From: Saccoglossus kowalevskii
Lineage: Eukaryota > Hemichordata > Enteropneusta > Harrimaniidae
Reading direction: 5' to 3'
DNA: 32,195 nucleotides
Assembly (NCBI RefSeq): GCF_000003605.2
Contig: NW_003133367.1
Location: forward strand, 172,525-204,719
This document shows positions 21,314 through 32,195 of this stretch, in pieces. The notes under the pieces were generated by a model, which was not told where the DNA came from, made no database searches, and saw nothing but the letters and a program-made list of their open reading frames with translations. A program made the translations under genes and the position numbers. The first letter of the stretch is position 1, and each line of letters begins with the position of its first letter.

Positions 21314-21465
21314 TTAAAGCGGAAGAGTTGTCACCTGCGCATGCGTCAGATGGCCATAGCGTGTCATTGTTTACAAACATGCGTCTACCCACGAGCCTTT
21401 GCGTTGTTATCGTTGCTTCGGGCTTAATTCACGCGTGTGCACAGGTGACGACTCATCTGCTTTAA
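21314..21465. mobile_element. MITE-like element, TTAA ends
   Basis: A 144-bp block (21318-21461) is bounded by TTAA on both sides. Its 20-bp terminal inverted repeats, AGCGGAAGAGTTGTCACCTG and the complement of CAGGTGACGACTCATCTGCT, match at 17 of 20 positions, and weaker pairing continues inward. TTAA target duplication is typical of piggyBac-type elements. It lies 64 bp after the lectin gene stop codon, so it is probably transcribed in the 3' UTR. It contains a short frame that resembles a signal peptide (21379-21444). Confidence 0.55.
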
Positions 21466-23370
21466 CCGAGTCTTCTCAATTTTAAAGTTTATTTTGAAAA
21501 TTAACATCCACTTTTAATGATGTAGATTAATGAATTCCTATATTGATTTGATTTCGCATATTTAATGACCTTTCTCGCCCAATCACATGATTCATACCGT
21601 GACTCAATACCGCAGCGGTGGTAAGAAGCGAGACTTGAACTCTGGGAAAGCTAAGAAGACCATTCAGATTTCTCCCAAAATGAATGCAGTTTTTAACTAG
21701 CAGTTAAATGCATGTAGTTTGATAACAAGTTTCCACATGCTACTTTTATTGATCGATTCTTGTCCGCCATTGTAACCACTAAAAATCACGTCTACTATAT
21801 TCGTCCATATTTTGAATTTTATTGCTCTAATTTGCATAAACAAAATATCCGCTAAATTTCTATACTCTCCATAACTAGAACAAGCAAATATAATAGGTGA
21901 AATGTCTATACCGTGTTTTTAGGTTCCGGGGAAATTGTAAGAGACAATTTTAATGGAATTAGAATTACATAATCTTCATAAATATGCAAGTTAGCAGCCT
22001 CTAATATGGAAAACCAATAGGCAAGCAAACCTGCCAATGAAGTGTCTAATCCATGTAATATAATCAAAATAAAGTATAATCAATTTGAGTTTAGAGGTTT
22101 AGGTATAGTTAATGGTGAATCCTGAGTTGAAATTAACTTTGGGTTAACTGTTGATTAACAATAACTATATCTCTGGGTATTAGCCGTGTTTGAGATAGGG
22201 GATTCACAAATTAATTCAATGGGAATATTCACTGAATCATCTCACATCCTTTAAGTTTCTCGAATTTCAGCTATATCTCCAGACGAGTCAGAATGGCTAT
22301 ATCTGTCTATGTTTCAATCAAATAGTCAATTCATTTTTTGACCCACCCCCCTCCATGAGCACACAGCAAACAAGGCATTTTGGTCAAACTAGGACTCCCG
22401 CACGATGCAATGTGTTCCATACTGAGTAAACTCCGATTGCTCAAAGAAGTATGTTTTCAGTCATATGGAGGATTGCTGCATACTCCATACAAACCTGTTC
22501 AGTGATCCTTTACTACTGTGACCCGTGGTATTTGAACCTCAAATATTTCAGCCTTTATTCACCCTTATTGTCTGGTTTTATATCCAGAAACATTGTTTAT
22601 TCAGTAACAGAGTATTTGTCTGCCTATTTCTGAGTTGCGCCCTCACATGTCAAATTTGTTTGTATTTGTCTCGGAAAACCCATCACAATGCTATTATTTT
22701 ATATTGCCATCCTTCTTATCATGTTTGAAACATTGTCATCTTTGAGTTATATCTATGTATTGTTTCTTAAGTTGTATTGTTTCTGAAGTGATATTTTTAA
22801 TTCTTTTTTTTCAGATATGAGTTGTATGTATAAATGCGCCTTGAGTCATTTTATTATCAAGATTTATAAATGTATGAGAACTTTATTGAAAGTTGTTTTT
22901 TCAACAACTCTCTCTGATCTGTTCTTACATAGACATCAACGAAATAAAGACCCAAGATTATCAACCACAATTTACTCAATTTTTTGTGTGTTTCCTGTAT
23001 GCTGCATAAGACTTCAATCTTAATAAATGCAACATTGCTGCCCACACCACCAGCGAAAACATGTGACATTATAATAATAGTTTCTTTGAATTGTAGATAG
23101 GTTTAGATCAAGTAGTTACATGAAAGTGCCTTCAGTCATAGACTACATAGCTTGTAAAAAAAGGTTTCAGCGAAGCAAGTGACCATAGACTTGCAATGGT
23201 GAAGCAGACTGCAAGTAGGAGACAAATGCTTAGCGACTCTAAGAATATTGAATTGATCGACTGTCTTGAAAATGTCTTGATTTTCAATCTCTTCACTGAC
23301 AAAAGTAACATGGAACGTTTGCAGAAGAAATATGCAGCGGGAATGGTTAAAAAACTACAAGCACGCCACT
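21466..23370. other. 3' flank of the lectin gene; no secure gene
   Basis: This holds two AATAAA signals (22068, 23022) and AT-rich sequence. Around 22817-22870, text like AATGCGCCTTGAGTC followed by TTTATAAATG resembles the 3' tails common to CR1/L2-type LINEs and their SINEs, but this is weak. Short open frames here show no domain. Confidence 0.4.
22068..22073 (+). terminator. Candidate poly(A) signal of the main gene
   Basis: This is the first canonical AATAAA I see after the stop codon, giving a 3' UTR of about 0.8 kb. Another AATAAA lies at 23022-23027. No canonical signal lies within 500 bp of the stop, so the real end is uncertain. Confidence 0.3.
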
Positions 23371-25200
23371 GCTATACAGCTACACTGGTACCAGTTACCA
23401 CGATACAACTACACTGACTCCATCCACTGCTACACTGACCACTAGCAACACTGACTATGGAGCTTCATTGACCCCAGTCACCGCTATACAGCTACACGGA
23501 CTCCAGCCACTGGTATACAGCTACACGGACTCCAGTCACCGCTATACAGCTACACGGACTCCAGCCACTGGTATACAGCTACACGGACTCCAGCCACTGG
23601 TATACAGCTACACTGACTCCAGCCACTGGTATACAACTACACTGACTCCAGCCACTGGTATACAACCACACTTACTCTAGCCACCGCTATACAGCTACAC
23701 GGACTCCAGCCACTGGTATACAACTACACTGACTCCAGCCACTGGTATACAACCACACTTACTCTAGCCACTGGTATACAGCTACACTGACTCGAGCCAC
23801 TGGTATACAGCTACACTGACACCAGCCACTGGTATACAACTACACTGACTCCAGCCACTGGTATACAACCACACTTACTCTAGCCACTGGTATACAGCTA
23901 CACTGACTCCAGCCACTGGTATACAGCTACACTGACTCCAGCCACTAGTATACAGCTACACTGACTCCAGCCACCGCTATACAGCTACACGGACTCCAGC
24001 CACTGGTATACAACTACACTGACTCCAGCCACTGGTATACAACCACACTTACTCTAGCCACTGGTATACAGCTACACTGACTCCAGCCACTGGTATACAG
24101 CTACACTGACTCCAGCCACTAGTATACAGCTACACTGACACCAGCCACTGGTATACAGCTACACTGACTCCAGCCACTGGTATACAGCTACACTGACTCC
24201 AGCCACTGCTATATAGCTATACTGAATCCAGTCACCACTATACAACAACACTGACTCCAGCCACTGCTATATAGCTATACTGAATCCAGCCACCACTATA
24301 CAACAACACTGACTCCACCCACCACTATACAACCACACTGAATCCAGCCACCACTATACAACTACATTGACTCCAGCCACCACTGTACAACTACACTGAC
24401 TCCAGTCACCACTATACAACTACATTGACTCCAGCCACCACTATACAACAACACTGACTCCACCCACCACTATACAACTACACTGAATCCAGCCACCACT
24501 ATACAGCTACACTGAATCCAGTCACCACTATACAACTACATTGACTCCAGCCACCACTATACAACTACACTGAATCCAGCCACCACTATACAACTACACT
24601 GAATCCAGCCACCACTATACAGCTACACTGAATCCAGCCACCACTATACAACTACATTGACTCCAGCCACCACTGTACAACTACACTGACTCCAGTCACC
24701 ACTATACAACTACATTGACTCCAGCCACCACTATACAACAACACTGACTCCACCCACCACTATGCAACTACACTGAATCCAGCCACCACTATACAGCTAC
24801 ACTGACTCCAGTCACCACTATACAACTACATTGACTCCAGCCACCACTATACAACTACACTGACTCCAGTCACCACTATACAACTACATTGACTCCAGCC
24901 ACCACTATACAACTACATTGACTCCAGCCACCACTATACAACTACACTGACTCCAGTCACCACTATACAACTACATTGACTCCAGCCACCACTATACAAC
25001 TACACTGAATCCAGCCACCACTATACAGCTACACTGACTCCAGTCACCACTATACAACTACATTGACTCCAGCCACCACTATACAACTACACTGAATCCA
25101 GTCACCACTATACAGCTACACTGACTCCAGCCACCACTATACAGCTACATTGACTCCAGCCACCACTATACAGCTACACTGGCTCTAGCTTCCACTATAA
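23371..25200. repeat. Satellite array, 29-bp unit, about 63 copies, two subfamilies
   Basis: The monomer is CTACACTGACTCCAGCCACT plus GGTATACAG (29 bp, measured between successive copies near 23521 and 23550). The first part (to about 24200) is mostly of the GGTATACAG type. The second part is of the CACCACTATACAACTACA type, often with GAATCCAGC or ATTGACTCC variants that alternate as higher-order units. Because 29 is not a multiple of 3, open frames within it encode an 87-nt periodic peptide that has no biological support. Confidence 0.95.
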
Positions 25201-25204
25201 AACA

Positions 25205-26100
25205 AAGAATTGCCTATTTCCTGTTTTCACAAAATCCAAGATGACGGCCAAACCACGTGAAGGATCAACATTTCATATAAAGCTATGACCACATGTCACA
25301 TACATATTTATTTAGTTGATCTGTGAATGCACCTTTGAGAAACAAATGCCTACACTTTTGGTCAGTTTTTTCTATAATCAAAGATGACGGCTAAACCATG
25401 TGACTGGTCGAAAATATATTATTTTTCTCATATGCAACTAGGACCAGACTTGTTATATACAAAATCGGCAGTTAATTGGTTGAAGCACCAATGAGAAAGA
25501 AATGCACAAACTTTTGGTCATTTTTGTTAATAATACAAAATGGCGGCCAAACCACGTGACCAATCAACTTTTTTTGCACAAACTTGAAACAGATATGCAT
25601 GCCAAATTTCATGTCAATCGGTCTGCAACTTTATGAGAAGAATATTTTTAAAGAATTTAGTCTTGTTTTCGAAAAAAACAAAATAGCGGCAAAAGTCACG
25701 TGATCACTAATGTTCTTTTACCTCATTAAGGATAGGCATAGGCTACAGGTGCAACACAACACAAATTGGGACTTCTAGACCGACACAAAGTGGTCAAAAT
25801 GGCCGCTTCCGGTTTTCACTTAATCCAAGATGGCGACCACATTAATGGACCAATCAAATTTTGTTTTTCGAACTAAGTAGATATAGATTAGTAGAAGCTA
25901 TATACTAAGTTTCATAGCGACCGGCCATGTTCAGTAGAAGAAGAGATTTTAATGAGAAAAATGCAGAGTCAGCATATTTTTAAATGGGCATAACAGAAAA
26001 AGTCACTTGACCGCTAAAGTTGTTATTGGCGAAATTTATTGCACTTAGGCAGTACTATATACAGTAACAAATTTGAAAGCCCAGACCCTCAGAAAGGGGT
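25205..26100. repeat. Diverged tandem repeat, about 147-bp period, about 6 copies
   Basis: Copies of a core like CAAGATGGCGGCCAAACCAC-GTGACC start near 25236, 25381, 25535, 25680, 25826 and, weakly, 25980. After the core come shared blocks such as CCAATCAA, a T-rich run, AAATTTCATGTCAATCGGT, TTATGAGAA, and TGCACAAACTTTTGGTCA. Divergence is high, so the array is old. I know of similar-looking dispersed repeats in invertebrate genomes but cannot name a family. Confidence 0.65.
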
Positions 26101-27520
26101 TATTACCCCCCCCCCCCCCGTCCAATTTTGACCCTCGATAGCGGCCATGACAGTTAACCAATACAAATTTAGAAATTTCAGTGCACAAGTTCACATCAGC
26201 ACCAATCAGCACAGCAAGTTTGAAAACAATATGTGCAGCCATTTTTTCAAACGAGCTGACGAAAAAAACAAAGATTTTTTTGATTTTTGAGAGTTTTGAG
26301 ATTTGTCGATGTACAGAGATATCGACGTTTTAAGAGTTGTTTTTATTTACGTGTTGTTTCCGGAATACTTTTGACGCTTTTTGAGTTAAAAGCACCTTTG
26401 TAACGTGTTTAATGTCTTTTTGAAGTGAGTTTGGTGCACTTATATGCGTATTGTTTGATAACGCAAGCTTTTGTTCATGATTGACAGGATTATATGTAAC
26501 TCAGTAGTTTCTATCGTTTCGCTTTTCCCCGTCTTTTTTGCCAGAGGAGTAATGTGTTATGATAGCTTTGTCTTTGCATTCCGTTTCCACGCCATATGAC
26601 TTGTGTTTAGATTAATGACTTGTGAGTTCAGTTGAAGTTTATAAGCGTATATGACAGGAGTTTGATTAATAGCTTGTTATTCATTGTTTATTAGTTACCG
26701 CTTTGCAATGCTTTAACCGAGAGACGCATCCCTGGTAATCACGTGATCATGCTGTCGCTTGGTTACACCGCCACGCCTTAGTTTTTTTGACCTTTTGATA
26801 TAGAGTTTGTAACCTTAGTAACGAGAGACAGTGCAGCGAAGGGTTACCTCAGCGAACTGTTTGAGAAAAGTGAGTCGATTGGTAGCCTTTCCCTTGTTTT
26901 TTTATTTATAACCGTTGATATTTGTGACTTTATAACCATTGTATTTAGACATTATAATCATTGTACTTAATTAGTATGTTTTACTCTTTTTTTGATTTAT
27001 TCCTTATATATTATTTGGAACTAATTACGAGATAACCGTAGGTATTTGAACTATTAATTCTGACAGTTGGTATTCGTAGTTATTAATGTAGTGAACGATT
27101 AATCAAGATATGACGTATCCAGTACTTAGTGTGATTGGCTTTATGATTGAAGGTTACACCCTAGAGTCTTTTTACTGTTTTGTAATTGGTTAAAGTTTTG
27201 AAAATGAATAAAGAGAGTTTTGAGTTGGTCTTGGCGAGTACTCCACGATAGACGCAGTCTAAGTCCAGTCCTGGAGAGTCTTGGGCGAGTCTTGGGTCAG
27301 CCTTGCGATAGTCTTGGGGATTTTTCCCCAGGGCGCTGTGTCTTATAGAGTGCTCGACTGTTCGACTAAGACGAGAGTTGAACCGTATGTCGTTGTGTGT
27401 GTCTTATTTGACTGTAAAGCTTAAGTGACTTTCCTGATCCCGCACCTCAAGGGGACGAGATATAGAGACGAGACAAGATTTCCCCCTGGCACGTGTGGAG
27501 AACCCCGAAGAGAAGAATTC
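26101..27520. other. Unassigned sequence, possible old retroelement remains
   Basis: It starts with a run of 14 C (26106-26119). A 12-bp string GAGAGTTTTGAG occurs at 26289 and again at 27213. Near 27265-27320 AGTCTTGGG recurs three or four times, after an AATAAA at about 27207. This could be LTR-type regulatory DNA, but no clear LTR ends or protein frames were seen. Confidence 0.25.
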
Positions 27521-27521
27521 C

Positions 27522-28030
27522 CCCCTGATAGTATCTAGCGTGCTATACGACTTGCGAAATCCAGCTTGATTTTCGTTCAAAGGACAATTTTTTCAACCCA
27601 TTTGTTCAATCTGGTAAATATTATAGAAGCAAATACAGCAGTGATAAAAATGTAATTTCCCTATAGTTATTAACGTTGTGAATGTCACCCTTTTTGTGTA
27701 GCGGTACAATCTACCCCAATACCCAATCACTTGGAAAGTAACCAGCAGAATATAACTTTAAATAATTTAACGAGTAAAACTGTAAATGCAGTGGGACATT
27801 TTTTTAACAATTCAACTGGTATGCCATCATACCCTGTAGCTTTACCCCTTTTCATGTCATGAATTACTTTGTTAACTTCCTCAAGTGTAATTTCGCTCCC
27901 AAGTTTGTCACAATTAATAAGGTTACAATCCTCTGCACTTTCTTCAAAGTTAAATTGTCCACAAAATGTTCAACCACTTCGTAGAAAGGGTTCACATCAA
28001 TTTCACCTTCATTATAACTGAACAGGTTTC
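27522..28030 (-). mobile_element. Degenerate non-LTR retrotransposon fragment (reverse transcriptase)
   Basis: Minus-strand reading shows reverse-transcriptase motifs in the correct order, with frameshifts and stops between them. The order is an acidic pre-RT stretch ending LGSEITLEEVNKVI, then GKATGYDGIPVELL (27791-27860 region), GDIHNVNNYREITFLS (around 27640-27695), and ENQAGFRKSYSTLDTI (around 27530-27577). No catalytic YADD box is present because the fragment ends before it. It is an inactive internal piece of a LINE, and the clade is not resolved. Confidence 0.85.
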
Positions 28031-28037
28031 GAATTAC

Positions 28038-28230
28038 TTATAGTTTTTTTATGTTATCGCTCAAGTAGGGCAATGTGCGATTGTATCTGTTTACGTGTGT
28101 AACCAGGAGCAACTGTATCTGGGAAACACTTCTTATTGTCACTGACTACTTAAATTTTTAGATTAGGCCAGATCAATTGTTGATTTACAACTGATAAACA
28201 ATGTGTGAAGTTCCAATCACTAATATGATA
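28038..28230 (-). pseudogene. Broken duplicate of the exon at 30719-30827
   Basis: About 190 bp, highly similar to 30717-30915, covers the same 36 codons and part of the upstream intron. In this copy a TAA stop (28054-28056) interrupts the frame after LLER, 3 bases are added, and the splice acceptor is changed (TTTAG/G to TTTAAG). Similarity stops right at the splice donor, where the LINE fragment begins. It is therefore a decayed duplication. Confidence 0.75.
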
Positions 28231-30231
28231 CGCTGTCGGATAATTATTGCATTGATGCAACAAAAGCATACACATTGTATGTGATCGAAAGGATACGTAG
28301 AACGTGTACTTACTATGATAAATATCTCACTGTATGTATATGAACTGTATGTCGAAGGTCAGTATCATATGGGAAGGCGGTAACCAATGACAACATAGTC
28401 ATTTACAATTCGTTCGACCAACACAATGGTATATACGTTGAGTTTCCCACTTGACACAGTTGACCACAAGTTATTCAACACGACTGATTTATGGGGCAGA
28501 AAATAATGACCTGTATTACTAGTAGACAATCGCCTTCAAATTGTCGGATTGTGTTGGTCTGAGTCGGTCCAAGTGACTATTCAAGAATGATCCTAACGTT
28601 GCTGTCATTTTATGTCACAAACGCCGAACGGATATATAGTTATGCTCGTTCATTTTTCGTTCGTGTTTTTGTTTTACGCGAGATGTTCCTATTTCAGTAA
28701 TTTACTCTTGCGATTTCTTAAATTATTATTAAATCTTATTCTTATTATACTTATTAAATAAAAACTCTTCCGGAGGAAGGGAGGTATGCTAGACACCCTA
28801 GGGGTCTGTAAATAATGTTTTACAATTGCCATGGAAATCTTTTAGACAATTTCAAGGGTCAAGAGGCCTTTTTTGAAATTCTCAGAAATCAAAGCTATTA
28901 TGCTTAACCACTTTGCGTTTTCTTCAAAAATGTGTTTCAAAATGTTGGATTTTAATCAGAAATTGTGCCTCTCGATCCGTCATTTGCACCATATCCAATA
29001 AATACAAGTACCCCCCCCCCCGCGAGTAATCTTCAAAGTCGCTATATGGTATACTATATTCAACGGTGTAAAATGCGTCAATTCTCACGAGTGTAATCCA
29101 TTTAATAATAATTTCTGAATAAGAGAACCGACATCTTGAAAATCTACGTACCTGTCCGTGTCGTATTCGCCAATAGAAACTATGCATTCAGTACGCTATA
29201 CAATACACCGACCAATACGATGTGGCATGGATAAAACGCAGACGCTAAAATTTGCTCCTGCTAAAACAACAACGTTTGTCTGGTTGAGAAGGCAATGCTT
29301 GGAAACGGAACACACTTAATAAAACACAAGAATTACCCCAAATTCTGATAAACAAGGCAAAAAGCAAAGCATGTAAGTAAAGCAAAAAGGAATAACAATA
29401 AATTAAACTTTGGTGACCTTTTGTTACATAATAATATTTCATTTGTGATTGTTTGTTTTAATATGAATATGTATTGCCATAATTATTTTTTTAATAACAA
29501 GTTTCAGGATTGAAACAGCAGTCTATATATAAAAATATCAACTGATAAAATAGTAAATATATTTGCTCAGTCTGAACCTTGTCAACACTATCAAAAAGTG
29601 TGACACATCATCAAAGTTATACCATTTATTATATGGAGTTTTGATACAAGCACGTTCAATAGGTTCAAATATTGTGTTAACACGAAGATCACCACTAACA
29701 CATTTTGACATATTTAAACGCACGGGGAAACAACTGATGTTACAATTTGGCAATATTTGAATCGTTTTTTTCTCTTTACAATATTATGAATAAGATTACA
29801 TGCATCGCATACATAATTAATATCACTTTGCACAGAAATAATCATCCAGAAATATGGGAAACTGATTCAAATTATTTCTGAAGTCTGTTAAACATTAAAT
29901 GTTTCCCAATTCACTGTCTGTGATTTACAGAAATTACAAAATGTACCCATGAATATAGTTTGAACAGTTTGCACTGTCATATTGTTTTAAAATAACTGAT
30001 AGAATTTCAGAGCATTTTATGTCATGAATAATCCGGTCTGTAAATTTATAAAATGTAACTTGTATTAGTTTTCCATGATCTTCCGTGGATTCCAGAGCGC
30101 ATGTATACATGTTGTATATCGGTATTTATCTTGTGTATCATTGTCATTTCCTGATTATCAATTACATTTTGTAATCGTCATTTTCGTCTTGAGGTCATTC
30201 TTCTTCCTTGGTCTTCAACTCGCAGAAAGTA
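28231..30231. other. Intergenic or 3' flanking sequence; no gene seen
   Basis: AT-rich DNA with a run of 11 C (29011-29021) and a near-palindrome AGACACCCTAGGGGTCT near 28790. An 87-codon minus-strand frame (28924-29187) crosses the C-run and has no known domain. Overlapping frames at 29538-29760 lie on both strands. None is supported. Confidence 0.4.
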
Positions 30232-30402
30232 TTAGGGCCGAATAAAACGTAAAAACATCGACATGAACACTATTGATACCAAACCTCCACATACATAGAT
30301 TTTCACGAATGGTAAACCAAATAGAAGATATATTATAATTCCTATGATACAGAACACCGTAAGTCTTAGTATTGCGTCACACATGTTTGTGGTGGAACGA
30401 CA
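30232..30402 (-). CDS. Candidate terminal exon encoding a two-segment membrane tail
   Basis: On the minus strand a strong acceptor (TTTCTCTGTGTTTACAG) is followed by 56 codons and TAA. The peptide begins CRSTTNMCDA and contains two hydrophobic stretches, LTVFCIIGIIIYLLFGLPF and YVCGGLVSIVFMSMFL. It ends RFIRP. This pattern suggests the C-terminus of a membrane protein. It needs phase 0 at its start, while the exon at 30719 ends in phase 1, so at least one exon is missing between them or they belong to different genes. The internal ATG would also give a 50-residue protein. No family is recognised. Confidence 0.4.
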   Translation of the reverse strand, partial: CRSTTNMCDAILRLTVFCIIGIIIYLLFGLPFVKIYVCGGLVSIVFMSMFLRFIRP

Positions 30403-30718
30403 CTGTAAACACAGAGAAAGAGAAAGTTAGTCAGAGTGTTCACATTTGTGTGAAATGAACTTGCATATATACAGAAATGAAATATTAGTCATTCATTACC
30501 TTTATAAATAGTATAATACATACTCACATATTAAAATCAAACGTTCACAATAAACAATACTGTAACTGTTGTAGAAACAGACGTCCCGCAACTCCAGTGT
30601 CCAGTATAATGATAAAACATGTTTAACATTTTATTTGGTTACTTATTAACCTATGCAAAACAGAAAGAATAACACGGGGATTATAAGGACCTGCCAAAAT
30701 TTAAAGTGAAACAATTAC

Positions 30719-30827
30719 CTATAGTTTTATTGTATCGCTCAAGTAGGGCAATGTGCGATTGTATCTGTTTACGTGTGTAACCAGGAGCAACTGTATCTGG
30801 GAAACGCTTCTTATTGTCACTGACTAC
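30719..30827 (-). CDS. Internal exon of an unrecognised protein
   Basis: Minus strand, 109 nt between an acceptor AAAAATTTAG and a donor GTAATT, starting in phase 0 and ending in phase 1. The peptide runs VVSDNKKRFPDTVAPGYTRK then QIQSHIALLERYNKTI. Its composition is protein-like, with a helical second half. The existence of a decayed duplicate that diverges exactly at the donor supports its being a defined unit. I do not recognise the family. Upstream exons were not found before the window end. Confidence 0.45.
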
Positions 30828-30915
30828 CTAAATTTTTAGATTCGATATCTAGGCCACATCAATGGTTGATCTATAACAACTAATCGATGTGTGAAGTTCC
30901 AATCACTAATACAAT

Positions 30916-32195
30916 GATACAATCCAGACCATGTTTCATTGAATAGAACATTATTTGCCTATTGTCTTATTTAGAACCATACTTTAGAGTATATGATTCA
31001 AAAGCCTAAGTATAGAGGGTCAAGTTCGCATAAACTAGTCAGTCATTATTTTCATAATTACCACTTGACAACAAAATGGCGAAGCTTGTAATAAATGTCT
31101 AAATTCGCGATTGCGAGAGCACATTTGCGTCACGCATCGTCCGTAATTATGTCGATTGAGATGTGTCCCGATTTTCAAAAGACCTATTCTTCTAATTTCT
31201 ACGCAGGTTTGTTTTTGTCCCATAATTATTTCATACTTGGTACCTTCACCAGACTATAATTCTGTGACAAAGCATTTTCTGCAAAAACCCAGACGTATTT
31301 CTTGAAGATAAGTGAGAGTTTGAATGTCCTAGCCCGAACGCACTCGATTTGACGGCGGTCCCAATGAGCCGCACTGAATCGAAACTTAAATTCTCGAAAT
31401 ACGCGAAAAACTGTTTTCTCAATTTCTGACAACAGTGAATATGTTGTCACACTTTACCCACAACCCTTTGCTGGAGAATCAAGATGGCGGACTACGTAAT
31501 AGGATCCAGATTTCAAATATCGCCCCCTATTGCAAAATTACGTGCCGCCGCCTCTGAATGTGTATAAATAAAAACATCGTCAACGTCCTTGGTTCAAAGA
31601 TTTGAGACTATATTTTTTCCATATGATTCATGTTTTTTTAAACATATTTATGCATTTCTAGTCTGTTTCTATAGCCATTTTATTCTCGTTTGAGCCCACT
31701 AGACTTCCGATGTGAGCTAGACTGTGGGACTGTTTATAACCATGATTTTCTGCAAAAAACTAGATTGATCCAAATGTCAACTATATGTATATTTTACTCC
31801 AATCGTGCGTCAATCGAACCACACGCTATCTTCACAGTTTGTTTGTGTCAGTTTTTTTTTTAAGTCAGTTAATCGTCGCCTTATTTTTCGACTGTGCCGA
31901 CTCGGACACAGTGCAATGTGCTTGTACAAAGCTGGGATATTCGGAACATTATTCCGTGTTATTATTTGACGTAGGAAACATGTTTAGGTCCATGTCTGCA
32001 ACAGTACATAGGCGTCCCTATAGCGTTTGTACAACAAGTCAAGGATCAAACTCACTGTTCTATTCAATACTAATTATAATCTACTATTAGCATACTGACA
32101 TTTTATTATTCAAAATATAAGCTTAATCATTATTTCCATTTAGAATGCTAGAAAGCGCATGACAATTACTGTAAAACCATTTATTTTCACTATTT
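30916..32195. other. Unassigned right end
   Basis: Two neighbouring minus-strand frames (31035-31223 and 31226-31450) and one + frame (31785-32090) show no recognisable domain or splice pattern. AATCAAGATGGCGGACTACG at about 31475 resembles the GATGGCGGC core of the 147-bp repeats. The area is probably repeat-derived. Confidence 0.35.

Noticed and set aside
21379-21444. Signal-peptide first exon of a second + strand gene
   Set aside because: It lies entirely inside a TTAA-flanked inverted-repeat element and its donor is in the terminal repeat. No downstream exon was found. It is kept only as a finding.
23468-23680. Repetitive 70-codon open frame
   Set aside because: It lies wholly in the 29-bp satellite. 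The unit is not a multiple of 3, so the peptide only reflects the repeat.
23371-25200. CRISPR-like array
   Set aside because: Units are directly adjacent with no unique spacers, and the DNA is animal nuclear DNA. It is a satellite.
30232-30827. Direct splicing of the 30719-30827 exon to the 30232-30402 exon
   Set aside because: The first ends in phase 1, and joining it to the second in that phase hits a stop after eight codons. Only phase 0 keeps the hydrophobic frame open.
31035-31450. Two adjacent minus-strand frames as a gene
   Set aside because: They are in different frames with no splice sites between them and no known domain. Nearby sequence resembles the dispersed GATGGCGGC repeat.

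Overview
This window is nuclear DNA from an animal, most likely an aquatic invertebrate (a non-vertebrate deuterostome such as a hemichordate or lancelet, or a lophotrochozoan). The species cannot be fixed from sequence alone. The evidence is GT-AG introns with GTAAGT donors, a TATA-box promoter, AT-rich introns full of microsatellites, a non-LTR retrotransposon remnant, tandem satellites, and extracellular domains (C-type lectin, LDL-receptor class A, EAR/EPTP) typical of metazoan secreted proteins.

The centre (about 6.1-21.3 kb, + strand) is one complete gene that I could assemble exon by exon. It has a TATA box, a short 5' UTR without upstream ATG, and 14 coding exons whose splice phases all agree. 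Together they encode a 968-residue secreted protein: signal peptide, C-type lectin domain 1, LDLa 1, C-type lectin domain 2, six more LDLa modules (one exon each), and a C-terminal seven-repeat EAR (EPTP) domain in a single last exon. I know of no described family with this domain order, so it is the main candidate for something new. The protein has no membrane anchor and looks like a multivalent extracellular binder: lectin heads, a Thr-rich LDLa stalk, and a beta-propeller of the type that binds membrane or matrix partners in LGI and TSPEAR proteins.

Left flank (1-6.1 kb): a minus-strand first coding exon with a clear signal peptide (1173-1244) runs off the left edge. There is a weak candidate terminal exon on the + strand near 2.73-2.97 kb, a perfect hairpin flanked by 7-bp direct repeats at 814-853, and microsatellites. 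The introns of the main gene carry a 50-bp minisatellite, a 71-bp duplication and a GTAGT array.

Right flank (21.3-32.2 kb): a 144-bp MITE-like element with TTAA ends lies just after the stop codon. Next come a 1.8-kb array of 29-bp repeats with two subfamilies and about six diverged copies of a roughly 147-bp repeat, each starting with a GATGGCGGCC...CACGTG-like core. A degenerate LINE reverse-transcriptase fragment on the minus strand follows. Last is a minus-strand region with a clean 37-codon exon (30719-30827), a broken duplicate of it (around 28038-28230) next to the LINE fragment, and a terminal exon with two hydrophobic segments (30232-30402). No tRNA, rRNA or CRISPR array was recognised.
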